In this document: positions 17,124-24,602 of the stretch, one piece after another | Layout of the letters: each line of letters starts with the position of its first letter | How positions within the stretch are numbered: position 1 is the stretch's first letter | From: Nostocales cyanobacterium Centralia_MAG_434 | GTDB lineage: Bacteria > Cyanobacteriota > Cyanobacteriia > Cyanobacteriales > Nostocaceae | Assembly: GCA_021324415.1 (NCBI GenBank) | Contig: JAJPJF010000307.1 | Span: 1 to 34,999, forward strand | Direction of reading: 5' to 3' | Length of the DNA: 34,999 nucleotides | Position numbers and translations under genes: made by a program | The notes under the pieces: generated by a model | What the model was told of the DNA's origin: nothing | What the model saw: the letters and a program-made list of their open reading frames with translations, nothing else | Databases searched by the model: none

Positions 17124-18602
17124 ATGGAAATTCTGGCAAAGGATACCTCATTTCTAGAATGGAGTGGGGATGGGTTGGCAATTGGATTATTTGAAGATGA
17201 CGTTGAGTTAACTGGTGATTTAGCGAGTTTAGATGAGAAATTCGCTGGTTCTATCAAGGAATTGATTGCTGAAGAGGAATTTAAGGCTAAACCAGGCAGC
17301 AGCATTGCTACGCGAGTCGGTTCTGGTAGCTCAGTTCGTAAAGTCTTGCTAGTGGGATTAGGAAAAAAAGAAGCTCTCAAATTGGACACCCTGCGTAGAG
17401 CAGCAGCCGCAGCAGCACGTTTAGCAAAAAAGCAAAAAAGCAAAACCTTGGGCATTAGTTTGCCCGTTTGGAACAACGATGCAGCATTAACCGCGCAAGT
17501 ACTGACTGAAGGTGTTCATTTAGCACTCTATCAAGATAATCGCTTTAAGTCTGAGCCTGAGGATAAAGGACCGCAAGTTGAACAAGTCGATTTGCTGGGA
17601 CTGGGTGGCCAGGAAGCAGCAATTACCCGTGCTAATCAAATTAGTTCTGGTGTTATTTTGGCACGGCAGTTGGTAGCCGCTCCTGCCAACTCAGTTACAC
17701 CGATCACCATGGCGGAAACTGCAGCTGCGATCGCCTCCGAACACGGTCTGCAACTGGAAGTTCTAGAACGAGAAGACTGTGAAAAGTTGGGTATGGGCGC
17801 TTTTTTAGGAGTGGCACAAGCTTCTGATTTGCCACCAAAATTTGTTCACCTCACTTACAAGCCGGAAGGTACGCCTAAACGTAAGTTGGCAATTGTAGGT
17901 AAAGGCTTAACATTTGACTCTGGTGGACTGAATATTAAAGGTGCTGGTAGCGGCATCGAAACTATGAAAATTGATATGGGCGGTGCCGCGGCTACTTTAG
18001 GAGCAGCTAAAGCTATTGGTCAATTGAAGCCAGATGTCGAAGTTCACTTTATCTCCGCAGTCACTGAAAATATGATCAGTGGTCATGCCGTCCATCCGGG
18101 TGATATTCTCACAGCTTCTAATGGTAAGACTATTGAAGTTAATAATACTGATGCCGAAGGACGTTTAACTTTGGCAGATGCTTTAGTGTTTACAGAAAAG
18201 TTAGGAGTTGACGCGATTGTTGACTTAGCTACCTTAACTGGTGCTTGTGTTGTTGCTTTAGGTGATGATATTGCTGGTTTATTCTCTCCTGATGATGCTT
18301 TGGTTTCTCAGTTAGAAAAAGCAGCTGAAATTGCTGGCGAAAAGATTTGGCGCTTGCCAATGGAAGATAAATATTTTGAAGGGCTCAAGTCTGGTATTGC
18401 CGATTTTAAAAATACTGGACCCCGTGCTGGTGGTTCTATTACGGCTGCTCTTTTCCTCAAGCAATTTGTCAAAGAAACTCCTTGGGCACATCTTGACATT
18501 GCTGGTCCAGTTTGGGCTGATAAGGAAAATGGCTATAACGGTCCCGGAGCAACTGGCTTTGGTGTACGTACGCTAGTGAATTGGGTGTTAAGTAGTAGTT
18601 AA
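17124..18602 (+). CDS. pepA: Leucyl aminopeptidase (M17 cytosol aminopeptidase)
   Basis: PepA removes N-terminal residues from peptides in the cytoplasm using two metal ions, usually as a hexamer. The C-terminal catalytic domain holds [15 protein letters not shown], the [13 protein letters not shown] segment and the family signature [14 protein letters not shown], which together supply the metal ligands and catalytic Lys/Arg. [11 protein letters not shown] marks the domain junction. The 492-aa length is normal. The ATG at 17124 is preceded by a good promoter-like pair. In E. coli, PepA also binds DNA; nothing here tells whether this one does. A hairpin 15 nt past the stop probably marks the mRNA end. 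Confidence 0.96.
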   Translation: MEILAKDTSFLEWSGDGLAIGLFEDDVELTGDLASLDEKFAGSIKELIAEEEFKAKPGSSIATRVGSGSSVRKVLLVGLGKKEALKLDTLRRAAAAAARLAKKQKSKTLGISLPVWNNDAALTAQVLTEGVHLALYQDNRFKSEPEDKGPQVEQVDLLGLGGQEAAITRANQISSGVILARQLVAAPANSVTPITMAETAAAIASEHGLQLEVLEREDCEKLGMGAFLGVAQASDLPPKFVHLTYKPEGTPKRKLAIVGKGLTFDSGGLNIKGAGSGIETMKIDMGGAAATLGAAKAIGQLKPDVEVHFISAVTENMISGHAVHPGDILTASNGKTIEVNNTDAEGRLTLADALVFTEKLGVDAIVDLATLTGACVVALGDDIAGLFSPDDALVSQLEKAAEIAGEKIWRLPMEDKYFEGLKSGIADFKNTGPRAGGSITAALFLKQFVKETPWAHLDIAGPVWADKENGYNGPGATGFGVRTLVNWVLSSS

Positions 18603-18616
18603 TCATCAATGCATTT

Positions 18617-18638
18617 CCCTGTACTATAAGGTGCAGGG
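18617..18638 (+). terminator. Stem-loop at the pepA 3' end
   Basis: CCCTGTAC and GTGCAGGG pair over 8 positions (one G-U) around a 6-nt loop, 15 nt after the pepA stop. No T tract follows, so it may be a processing or stabilising hairpin rather than a classical terminator. Confidence 0.5.
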
Positions 18639-18697
18639 GTAGGTAGTCATCACTTCCAATACGTTTGGGAAAAAATGGTTTCTTCTCACACAAACCC

Positions 18698-18728
18698 TGT
18701 AGAGACGTTGCAGCGCAACGTCTCTACA
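18698..18728. repeat. Perfect 14-bp inverted repeat (dispersed palindrome type)
   Basis: TGTAGAGACGTTGC (18698-18711) and GCAACGTCTCTACA (18715-18728) are perfect arms around AGC. The word GTAGAGACG...CGTCTCTAC is familiar to me from spacers of Nostocales genomes, where such palindromes are dispersed. It lies between pepA and the XRE regulator. Confidence 0.75.
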
Positions 18729-18778
18729 CGCATGGATTTTGGTCGTATTCTTTTGGGAAAAGTATGTAGGTCACGGTT

Positions 18779-19264
18779 GTGAAAGGACAAAGTAAGTATC
18801 AGCCACTTTTGGAATATCTTCAAAGGAGCGATCGCCCAGAAATCACCCTCACCTTTCTAGAAATTGAGACGTTAATGGGAGAGACTTTACCTGAGTCTGC
18901 TCGAAACCAAAAGCGATGGTGGGGAAATCGTAGCAAAGGCGCACTACAAGCCTCTGCTTGGATGAATGCTGGGTATGTTGTTGAAGAAGTCGATCTGGCT
19001 CGAGAATGTGTAACCTTTCGTAAACCTGCTAGTGGTTACAAAACTCAATCTGCAGCGCAGATCTTTCAGTGGAACAGCAACTCGATTAAAGCACTCCGTC
19101 TTCAAATGGGACTGACTCAATCACAGTTGGCTGAGGAGTTAGGCGTTCGTCAGCAAACTGTTAGCGAATGGGAAAACGGTATGTATCAACCAACCCGTGC
19201 TACCTCAAAATATCTGAGTCTAGTGGCTGAGAAAGTTGGCTTCAAATATCAAGTGGGCGAATAG
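18779..19264 (+). CDS. XRE-type transcriptional regulator with N-terminal DUF7662-like domain
   Basis: The C-terminal half (about 100-160) is a Cro/C1-type helix-turn-helix: IKALRLQMGLTQSQLAEELG followed by VRQQTVSEWENGMYQP. The N-terminal half (KYQPLLEYLQRSDRPEITLTF, then WWGNRSKGALQASAWMNAGYVVEEVDL) looks like the small DUF7662-type domain found in some toxin-antitoxin and restriction contexts; this call is from memory of the WWxN...AWxxAGY pattern. The start is a GTG at 18779. It has no obvious toxin partner; the next gene encodes a four-helix-bundle protein. A promoter overlaid with inverted repeats lies just downstream and is a plausible target (inference). Confidence 0.82.
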   Translation: MKGQSKYQPLLEYLQRSDRPEITLTFLEIETLMGETLPESARNQKRWWGNRSKGALQASAWMNAGYVVEEVDLARECVTFRKPASGYKTQSAAQIFQWNSNSIKALRLQMGLTQSQLAEELGVRQQTVSEWENGMYQPTRATSKYLSLVAEKVGFKYQVGE

Positions 19265-19278
19265 GTTGAACTTTTTGA

Positions 19279-19319
19279 TTGACATTTTTACACGGTAAAG
19301 TGTAGCTTAAGAGAAGCTA
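19279..19319 (+). promoter_or_regulatory. Promoter with nested inverted repeats ahead of the four-helix-bundle gene
   Basis: TTGACA (19279-19284) and TAGCTT (19303-19308) have an 18-bp spacer. TACAC-N6-GTGTA (19289-19304) fills the spacer, and TAGCTT-N5-AAGCTA (19303-19319) spans the -10. These look like operator half-sites. The XRE regulator just upstream is the natural candidate to bind here, but that is inference. Confidence 0.45.
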
Positions 19320-19334
19320 ATGAATTGATGACCT

Positions 19335-19360
19335 ACAGATCTACCCACAGCTAGATCTGT
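19335..19360. repeat. 9-bp perfect hairpin in the leader
   Basis: ACAGATCTA and TAGATCTGT are perfect arms around an 8-nt loop, between the promoter-like region and the start of the four-helix-bundle gene. No T tract follows. It would sit in the 5' UTR if the upstream promoter is real. Confidence 0.55.
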
Positions 19361-19408
19361 CATGTATTTGTTAGCCGATATGGGGTGTGGGGCTAGTTGG
19401 TAAAACCT

Positions 19409-19783
19409 ATGGGGGACTCAAAAATTAAATCTTACCGAGATTTAAGAGTTTGGCAAGAGGCAGTAAATTTAGCTGAAGTTTGCTATCGTCTTACCACAAC
19501 CTTTCCCAAAGAGGAACTTTATGGAATGACAACACAGATTCGGCAAATTCCTGTGTCGGTAGCCGTGAAGATTGCACAGGGGTGGTATGGAGGCAAAACA
19601 AGGAGAGAATACATCCACTCTTTACATCTCGCCCAGGGTTCTCTCAAAGAGTTAGAGACGCACTTGTTAATTTCTCAAAGAGTCGAACTAGCTTCTTGCA
19701 TAAATATTAACCCTATTCTCAATCAATGTGAATTGGTTGGTAAGCTCCTACAAGCTTTGATTCATGCACTTGAGCAAAATTGA
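19409..19783 (+). CDS. Four helix bundle protein (23S rRNA IVP / S23 family)
   Basis: The 124-aa protein has the family opening KSYRDLRVWQEAVNLAEVCYRLT, then FPKEELYGMTTQIRQIPVSVAVKIAQGWYG, EYIHSLHLAQGSLKELETHLLIS and a last helix, the four helices of the S23/IVP family. The family is named from proteins encoded in 23S rRNA intervening sequences, and relatives serve as Avd in diversity-generating retroelements. Here it is a free-standing gene with no rRNA or reverse transcriptase near it, so function is unknown. An upstream in-frame TTG at 19397 exists; the ATG at 19409 is preferred. Confidence 0.85.
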   Translation: MGDSKIKSYRDLRVWQEAVNLAEVCYRLTTTFPKEELYGMTTQIRQIPVSVAVKIAQGWYGGKTRREYIHSLHLAQGSLKELETHLLISQRVELASCININPILNQCELVGKLLQALIHALEQN

Positions 19784-20053
19784 AATTGCTCTTGGCTTTC
19801 TTTGATAAGCAAAGCTGATGATTTTTTGAAGAAACTCAATTAATTTAAATTCTAAAGAGAGTCTTAATATAATGTAACTTTGTTAGAAATGCTTGATAAT
19901 ACTTAATTGTAGATAGATACACAAATAAACAATTGATTTGTGTCATTGGGATAGTAACTTTATCTATCGCTCACATCCTCATAAGAATCTGGTTCTACCC
20001 CAACCACAAAATCCCTGAGCAACTTTTTTAATGCCCCTAAGTGAAAGCTAAAA

Positions 20054-20380
20054 ATGCCGCGATTATCTTCTACTGCGAGTCCTAAGCACATTCTGTGCCA
20101 TTATATTAACGCTACCAGTCAGATCCAAATTGCTCGGATCTCAAATATCCCGAACTGGCACTTCGAGCGCGTTGTTTTTCCAGGACAACACCTTTTGTTT
20201 GAAGCTCCACAAAAGGCAAAGATGGAAATTCATACAAACACCATGGCAACTTCTGTACTATCAGACAGTATATCTTGTCAACGCTTACAAGTTAATAGTG
20301 ACAACATCACCACACCTTTTGATGTAGTTTGTGCTAAGCCAAACGAGCTAGAGCTAAATCGCGAATTAGTGGAACTCTAG
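20054..20380 (+). CDS. DUF1830 domain-containing protein
   Basis: This 108-aa cyanobacterial protein has the DUF1830 pattern ILCHYINATSQIQIARISNI, WHFERVVFPGQHLLFEA and a stretch of about 20 residues ending in SISCQRLQV. No function is known for the family. It has no signal peptide or membrane segment. The ATG at 20054 gives the usual start just before the conserved block. A 270-bp AT-rich spacer precedes it, with a TATAAT-like word near 19871. Its last 47 bp overlap the 3' end of the minus-strand gene that follows. Confidence 0.8.
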   Translation: MPRLSSTASPKHILCHYINATSQIQIARISNIPNWHFERVVFPGQHLLFEAPQKAKMEIHTNTMATSVLSDSISCQRLQVNSDNITTPFDVVCAKPNELELNRELVEL

Positions 20381-20549
20381 CACTAATGTAAGCATAAACG
20401 GTGTTGATTTCTTCATTGGTCAGCAGAGTTTTTCTTTTCAGTTGTGCTAACAATTGCTGGATCAGATCTGCATCACTGAATTTTAAGAGAGTAGTAGTCT
20501 GAGTTTCCTCAACTATAGACCACAGGTGACGTAGTACTGAAGAGTTCAT
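20334..20549 (-). CDS. Conserved hypothetical protein (71 aa)
   Basis: The protein starting MNSSVLRHLWSIVEETQ is predicted helical, with a middle FSDADLIQQLLAQL and a tail TVYAYISARVPLIRDLALAR. I recall similar short proteins in many filamentous cyanobacteria but know no function. The start at 20549 is chosen because GGAGG lies 8 nt upstream; in-frame starts at 20564 and 20597 would add up to 16 poorly conserved-looking residues. Its 3' end overlaps the DUF1830 gene tail-to-tail by 47 bp. Confidence 0.7.
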   Translation of the reverse strand: MNSSVLRHLWSIVEETQTTTLLKFSDADLIQQLLAQLKRKTLLTNEEINTVYAYISARVPLIRDLALARLA

Positions 20550-20710
20550 TACGGATGCCTCCATTGATCGTGACTCTAGTTCTTGGTCAATAAACATATT
20601 ACTGTATTTTATAATCTAAAAAAAATATTAAAATCGTAAAGTATAGAGAAGTTCTTAAAAGTTACATGAGTTAAACATTCGCGAGAAATATCTCAACACT
20701 ACTTTAAGTT

Positions 20711-20756
20711 GAGGGGTGCAAGGGTGTCAGAGATTCAAACCCTTCTGTGCACCCTC
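20711..20756 (-). terminator. Long imperfect stem-loop after the LOG-family gene
   Basis: GAGGGGTGCAAGGGT (20711-20725) pairs with the sequence ending TGCACCCTC at 20756, with two small bulges. It starts 6 nt past the LOG-family stop on the minus strand. The T content beyond is weak. Confidence 0.5.
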
Positions 20757-20761
20757 AGTGC

Positions 20762-21832
20762 TTACTTTCTTTCCGGATGCGCTGTCTGTTCTAGTGAAGG
20801 AGTCGCCATCTGATTAATCACAGCAATAAGCTGGTACAAGCGTCCCAAGTCCCTTTGATTAAAGTACAAAATGAGGCGGGGGAGTTCGACAGTCTCATCT
20901 TGGACTTCTTGGGGTAATGCTCGACTTTTTTCAATTCGCCCTGTCACCAGAATGTCGCTGAATTCAGCATTCAGGCGCTCTACCTCAGCATCCGATAGCT
21001 CGGACTTGAGGCGGATAACTAGGCGATCGCCCACATAGCGACTTGAGTGATAAACCTGGTAAAAGCCAGTGATCACATTACAAGCGACATCAAGATTATC
21101 TGTAACTGTGTAAAGGCTAGGATCATCAGGACTTACCAGACCTTTTTGCACCAGTTGCTTATCGATGTATTCGCTCCAAGAGCGCCAGTAATCACCACCA
21201 GGGTGATCTATCAAAACCACAGGAACTGGACCGAACTTACCTGTTTGGCTAAGTGTCATGCATTCAAAAGCCTCATCTTGGGTGCCAAATCCACCAGGAA
21301 ACAAGGCAATAGCATCACTTTCTTTGACTAGAAACAGCTTGCGAGTGAAGAAGTACTTGAAGTGAATCAGCTTTGGATCTCCTTCAATAACTGGGTTGGC
21401 CTGCTGTTCGAATGGTAACTGAATGTTTAAACCAAAGGAGTTTTCTCGCCCAGCACCTTCGTGACCCGCCTGCATAATTCCGCCGCCGCCACCAGTCATG
21501 ACCATGAATCCCAATTGAGTCACACGACGAGCAAAATCAAACGCCATGAGGTACTCTGGTGTTTCTGGTGACAGACGAGCCGAACCAAATATGGCAACTT
21601 TACGAACGTGTCGATAGGGATAAAAAAGCTGGAAACCCTGCTCCATGTCTGCTAGAGTAGCCGACAAGATCTTCCAATCAAGACGCTCAATTTCACTTTC
21701 AGCCAGATGCACTATGGTCTCTAGTGTCTGCTTGATAAATTGCTGATGCTTTAACGTCGGTAAACGATCAATTAATTCAGAAAGATCCGTTTGGAGAGAC
21801 TTCAATGTATCAAACGACGCAGATGAGCTCAT
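20762..21832 (-). CDS. LOG family protein (Rossmann-fold nucleotide-binding)
   Basis: The 356-aa protein carries VMTGGGGGIMQAGHEGA (about 113-129) and the LOG signature PGGFGTQDEAFE (about 179-190). LOG enzymes in plants and some bacteria release cytokinin bases from their ribotides; many bacterial members act on other nucleotides. This protein is clearly longer than the roughly 200-aa LOG core. About 75 helical residues precede the core, and a C-terminal region of about 100 residues (VIRLKSELSDAEVERLNAEF) follows it. That long form appears typical of cyanobacteria (recollection). The ATG at 21832 is the only sensible start. It is a single gene, with a terminator on the same strand ahead of its leader. 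Confidence 0.87.
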   Translation of the reverse strand: MSSSASFDTLKSLQTDLSELIDRLPTLKHQQFIKQTLETIVHLAESEIERLDWKILSATLADMEQGFQLFYPYRHVRKVAIFGSARLSPETPEYLMAFDFARRVTQLGFMVMTGGGGGIMQAGHEGAGRENSFGLNIQLPFEQQANPVIEGDPKLIHFKYFFTRKLFLVKESDAIALFPGGFGTQDEAFECMTLSQTGKFGPVPVVLIDHPGGDYWRSWSEYIDKQLVQKGLVSPDDPSLYTVTDNLDVACNVITGFYQVYHSSRYVGDRLVIRLKSELSDAEVERLNAEFSDILVTGRIEKSRALPQEVQDETVELPRLILYFNQRDLGRLYQLIAVINQMATPSLEQTAHPERK

Positions 21833-22359
21833 GAGAATTTCTGCCGAAAAGGCATTAATTTTTAATTAAAATTGGTGTGCAATTATCTTAACTGGCACAC
21901 AGCTTAAACTTCAAAGTCTAAAATTCAAAGGTCTTTTACAATCGACTATGGTTAACTTTTTGACAATAAAAAGCACCTTTGGTTCAAAAACAAACCAAGG
22001 CGCTGGTGACGGTAGCCGTCGCCAACCTGTCCTATTGGCAGTGAGTGATTCGATATAAGCTTTTCGTTGAAAACAGATGTGGTTTGCTAAGTTGTTACAT
22101 AAAAACCATGCTGTTTTCGGAGTTATATCTTAACTTAACCAACTTTCTGTTACCACTGTAGCCCTATGACAAATCACTAGATAGGAAATAGTGACGGTTT
22201 GACAACTGGTAACAGCACAAACAGTTACTTTGAGCTACAAAAGCCTAGCTTCGCATCAATTCCACTCCATTTCAAATAAGTAAACAATTGTGTAGGGAGG
22301 CAAAATTGCCTTTCTATATTATTTACAAATTTTTACACTAGGCTTAGGTAAGAAGATGA
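21833..22359. other. Long spacer LOG / trxA with structured region
   Basis: The 527-bp spacer has no convincing CDS. It holds a small AGGCAA-AA-TTGCCT hairpin at 22298-22311, a GC-rich stem at 22005-22023 (GGTGACGG, TAG, CCGTCGCC) and a strong minus-strand terminator at 21964-22004. The roughly 360 nt between trxA and this terminator are either a very long 3' UTR or an independent RNA gene. Confidence 0.55.
21964..22004 (-). terminator. Strong intrinsic terminator, minus strand
   Basis: Read on the minus strand, AGCGCCTTGGTT pairs with AACCAAAGGTGCT through 12 pairs (one G-U, one bulged A) around an 8-nt loop, and TTTTTATT follows directly. It is the best terminator on the left side of the trxA region. 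No gene ends within 350 nt of it. Confidence 0.75.
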
Positions 22360-22689
22360 TTACTTATTGATGTATTTTTCCAAAGTATTGGCTAAGGTGG
22401 TTTTCGGTACAGCACCGACTACCATATCCACTCTTTGTCCTCCCTTAAAAATCATCAATGTGGGAATGCTGCGAATACCATATTGACTAGCAACATTAGG
22501 ATTTTCATCGGTGTTAACTTTAACTACCTTTAGTTGATTCTCGTACTGAGCGGCGATTTCATCTACAACAGGGGCAACCATACGACAGGGTCCGCACCAA
22601 GGTGCCCAAAAGTCAACTAAAACAGGAACTTCGCTTTCCAGTACTTGCTGTTTAAAGGTAGAGTCCGTAACTTGTGCCACTGCTGACAT
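22360..22689 (-). CDS. trxA: Thioredoxin
   Basis: Thioredoxin reduces protein disulfides in the cytoplasm. The 109-aa protein has the active site [11 protein letters not shown] (C32, C35), the buried D26, and the cis-proline loop [11 protein letters not shown]. This is the m-type (TrxA) pattern of cyanobacteria. The open frame continues upstream to 22785, but that extension (basic and aromatic) lies over the leader and promoter region, so the ATG at 22689 is taken. Upstream on the same strand are a TATAAT box, the Yfr1 sRNA gene and guaB3, an arrangement recalled from many cyanobacteria. Confidence 0.95.
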   Translation of the reverse strand: MSAVAQVTDSTFKQQVLESEVPVLVDFWAPWCGPCRMVAPVVDEIAAQYENQLKVVKVNTDENPNVASQYGIRSIPTLMIFKGGQRVDMVVGAVPKTTLANTLEKYINK

Positions 22690-22770
22690 GCCTACAAACC
22701 TTTGCCTCTTAATATTTTTGAGTCTGCTGAAAATTCTACCATAGCAAAAACCACTGCTTAGGAGCCAGTC

Positions 22771-22776
22771 ATTATA
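22771..22776 (-). promoter_or_regulatory. -10 box for trxA
   Basis: TATAAT on the minus strand, about 80 nt ahead of the trxA start. No good -35 is seen at 16-18 bp. It lies downstream of the Yfr1 3' end, so trxA probably has its own promoter. Confidence 0.4.
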
Positions 22777-22835
22777 TATTTGCAAATAGTTTTAAAATTT
22801 GTGAAGCAGTCGTTTGGGTAAAGAGGCACTTCTTA

Positions 22836-22903
22836 AGGAACCGCCCGAACATTAGTCCGGGCGGAGTGTGGTGTGAGGAGTGAACGGAAACATGCGTCTC
22901 CGC
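22836..22903 (-). ncRNA. yfr1: Yfr1 small regulatory RNA
   Basis: Read on the minus strand, the order is diagnostic. A 5' stem CGGAGAC / GTTTCCG (22902-22896 with 22891-22885, loop GCAT, one G-U) comes first. Then comes the unpaired core ACTCCTCACAC (22881-22871). A 3' stem CCGCCCGGAC / GTTCGGGCGG (22864-22855 with 22850-22841, loop TAAT) and TTCCTT end it. Yfr1 is a short Hfq-independent cyanobacterial sRNA whose conserved core binds target mRNAs, for example those of outer-membrane porins in Prochlorococcus (established knowledge). The location between guaB and trxA matches the known synteny. The transcript would be about 65-68 nt; the exact ends are estimated from the -10 box and the last stem. 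Confidence 0.93.
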
Positions 22904-22910
22904 TTTCTCT

Positions 22911-22916
22911 ATTGTA
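22911..22916 (-). promoter_or_regulatory. -10 box of yfr1
   Basis: TACAAT on the minus strand ends 7 nt before the G at 22903 that begins the first Yfr1 stem, the expected spacing. Just upstream is TCACA-N2-TGTGA, a small inverted repeat near the -25 to -35 zone that could be an operator. No consensus -35 is seen. Confidence 0.6.
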
Positions 22917-23082
22917 GGTCACAGATGTGATTTTTCCAGTGTTTGTTTAAGAGTCTGGAAAAATTTCTTTGAAGTAAGGTGTGCTTAGTGACTATTGACT
23001 GTCAACGGTTTCATAGAAAATAGAAAAAAGACCAACTTGCAGCCCTGAGAGATTCTTTAGCCCAAAAATGGCTCCTTACCTC

Positions 23083-24246
23083 TTATTTGCCCATACCTAA
23101 TTGTTGAGCTTTTTGATAGACTTTGCCTTCAGTTAACAAAGAAGGAGCAATGACGATTTCCACTTGCTGCATTTCCCTAAGGTCTTTAGCACCTAAAGTA
23201 CCCATACTTGTCTTTAAGGCTCCTAAAAGATTATGAGTACCATCATCAAGTTGTGCTGGTCCTGTTAAAATTTGTTCTAGCGTGCCAGTGGTACCTACAC
23301 GAATGCGTGTACCACGGGGTAACACAGGACTGGGTGTTGCCATCCCCCAATGATAGCCTCTACCCGGAGCTTCAGTCGCTCTGGCAAAAGGAGAACCAAT
23401 CATGACACCATCAGCTCCACAGGCAATGCACTTACAGATGTCTCCGCCAGTGATTAGACCTCCATCAGCAATGACTGGTACATAGTTGCCAGTTTCCTGA
23501 TGATAATCATCTCGTGCAGCAGCACAATCGGCGATCGCCGTGGCTTGTGGCACGCCTACACCTAATACCCCACGAGAGGTACAAGCTGCACCAGGACCAA
23601 TACCTACTAGTATTGCCGCAGCTCCAGCTTTCATCAAATTTAAAGCAACCTCATAGGTTACACAATTTCCTAGCACCACAGGGATGGGCATTTCCCGACA
23701 AAATTGTGCTAGATCCAATGGGTCCACAGCCTCAGGAGATAGGTGTGCGGTGGAGACCACTGTCGCTTGCACAAAAAATAAATCTGCTCCTGATGAAGCT
23801 ACAACTGCCCCATATTTGCTTGCTCCTATTGGAGTGGCACTTACGGCTGCTATGCCTCCTTGTTCTTTAATTTGCTGAATTCGTTGTGCAATTAAATCTG
23901 GTTTAATTGGTTCAGCATAAAGCTTCTGCATGAGGGGAACAAATTCATCTTTGCCCACTGTGGCAATTTGGTCTAAGATTGGCTCTACTTCCACATAGCG
24001 AGTGTGTATACCTTCTAAATTAAGAACACCTAATGCTCCCAACTGTGACAAGCGCACAGCTGTACGAACATCTACCACGCTATCCATAGCACTGGCAATA
24101 ATGGGTATTGTCCGCTCAATATTGCCAATACGCCATTTAGTATCAGCCAAACTTGGATCTAGCGTCCGATTGCCAGGTACTAGAGCAATTTCATCGATTC
24201 CGTAAGCTCTTTTAGCTATTTTTTTGCACCCAATTTGAATGTCCAC
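23083..24246 (-). CDS. guaB3: GuaB3 family IMP dehydrogenase-related protein
   Basis: The 387-aa protein opens [30 protein letters not shown], the GuaB3 N-terminus. It has the IMPDH barrel with the active-site loop [11 protein letters not shown] (C222), the phosphate-binding region [11 protein letters not shown] and [31 protein letters not shown]. It lacks the two CBS (Bateman) domains of canonical GuaB, so it should not be regulated by adenine and guanine nucleotides in the usual way. Work on cyanobacterial GuaB3 indicates a genuine IMP dehydrogenase activity. The start ATG at 24246 fits. It is the first gene of the minus-strand order guaB3, yfr1, trxA; Yfr1 and trxA appear to have their own promoters. 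Confidence 0.93.
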   Translation of the reverse strand: MDIQIGCKKIAKRAYGIDEIALVPGNRTLDPSLADTKWRIGNIERTIPIIASAMDSVVDVRTAVRLSQLGALGVLNLEGIHTRYVEVEPILDQIATVGKDEFVPLMQKLYAEPIKPDLIAQRIQQIKEQGGIAAVSATPIGASKYGAVVASSGADLFFVQATVVSTAHLSPEAVDPLDLAQFCREMPIPVVLGNCVTYEVALNLMKAGAAAILVGIGPGAACTSRGVLGVGVPQATAIADCAAARDDYHQETGNYVPVIADGGLITGGDICKCIACGADGVMIGSPFARATEAPGRGYHWGMATPSPVLPRGTRIRVGTTGTLEQILTGPAQLDDGTHNLLGALKTSMGTLGAKDLREMQQVEIVIAPSLLTEGKVYQKAQQLGMGK

Positions 24247-24602
24247 GCTGTTATTGTTTCCAAATCTGTTTAAGCTAGGGTATCAAATTGTCAACTACTC
24301 TTGCTAAACCTTTGTGGTTCTAGTAGGAGTTTATTTTCAGATTCTTCTGAAGATTTGGTGAGCCTGTTGACAAAGGCTGACATGTGCAACTTGCAGTCCA
24401 CGTTCTTGAACTGACATATTGTCATATTAGTACTGAAATTCTTGCTCTAGAAAAAGAGGTGTTTTTGCTGCTTTTTTTATGCCTAAAAGCATCATTTACA
24501 CCTCTCGATAGATAATAGTCACAATTGAAGAAAAAACTTGCTACGTGTAGGAGTTGTATCTGAAATGTCAGCATTTGACTATATATTTACATACCTCAAC
24601 CC
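24247..24602. other. Divergent spacer guaB3 / PAS sensor
   Basis: A 356-bp AT-rich spacer with no open frame, repeat or strong hairpin that I can support. It should contain the guaB3 promoter on minus and that of the PAS sensor on plus. Confidence 0.5.

Noticed and set aside
19409-19783. Diversity-generating retroelement accessory protein (Avd)
   Set aside because: The four-helix fold fits Avd, but there is no reverse transcriptase, template repeat or variable repeat nearby.
20054-20549. Toxin-antitoxin pair from the DUF1830 gene and the opposing short gene
   Set aside because: The genes converge rather than forming an operon, and neither protein shows toxin or antitoxin motifs.
20711-20756. 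tRNA-like element (GATTCAAACCC resembles a T-loop)
   Set aside because: No cloverleaf can be drawn; the bases form one long stem-loop at the end of the LOG-family gene.
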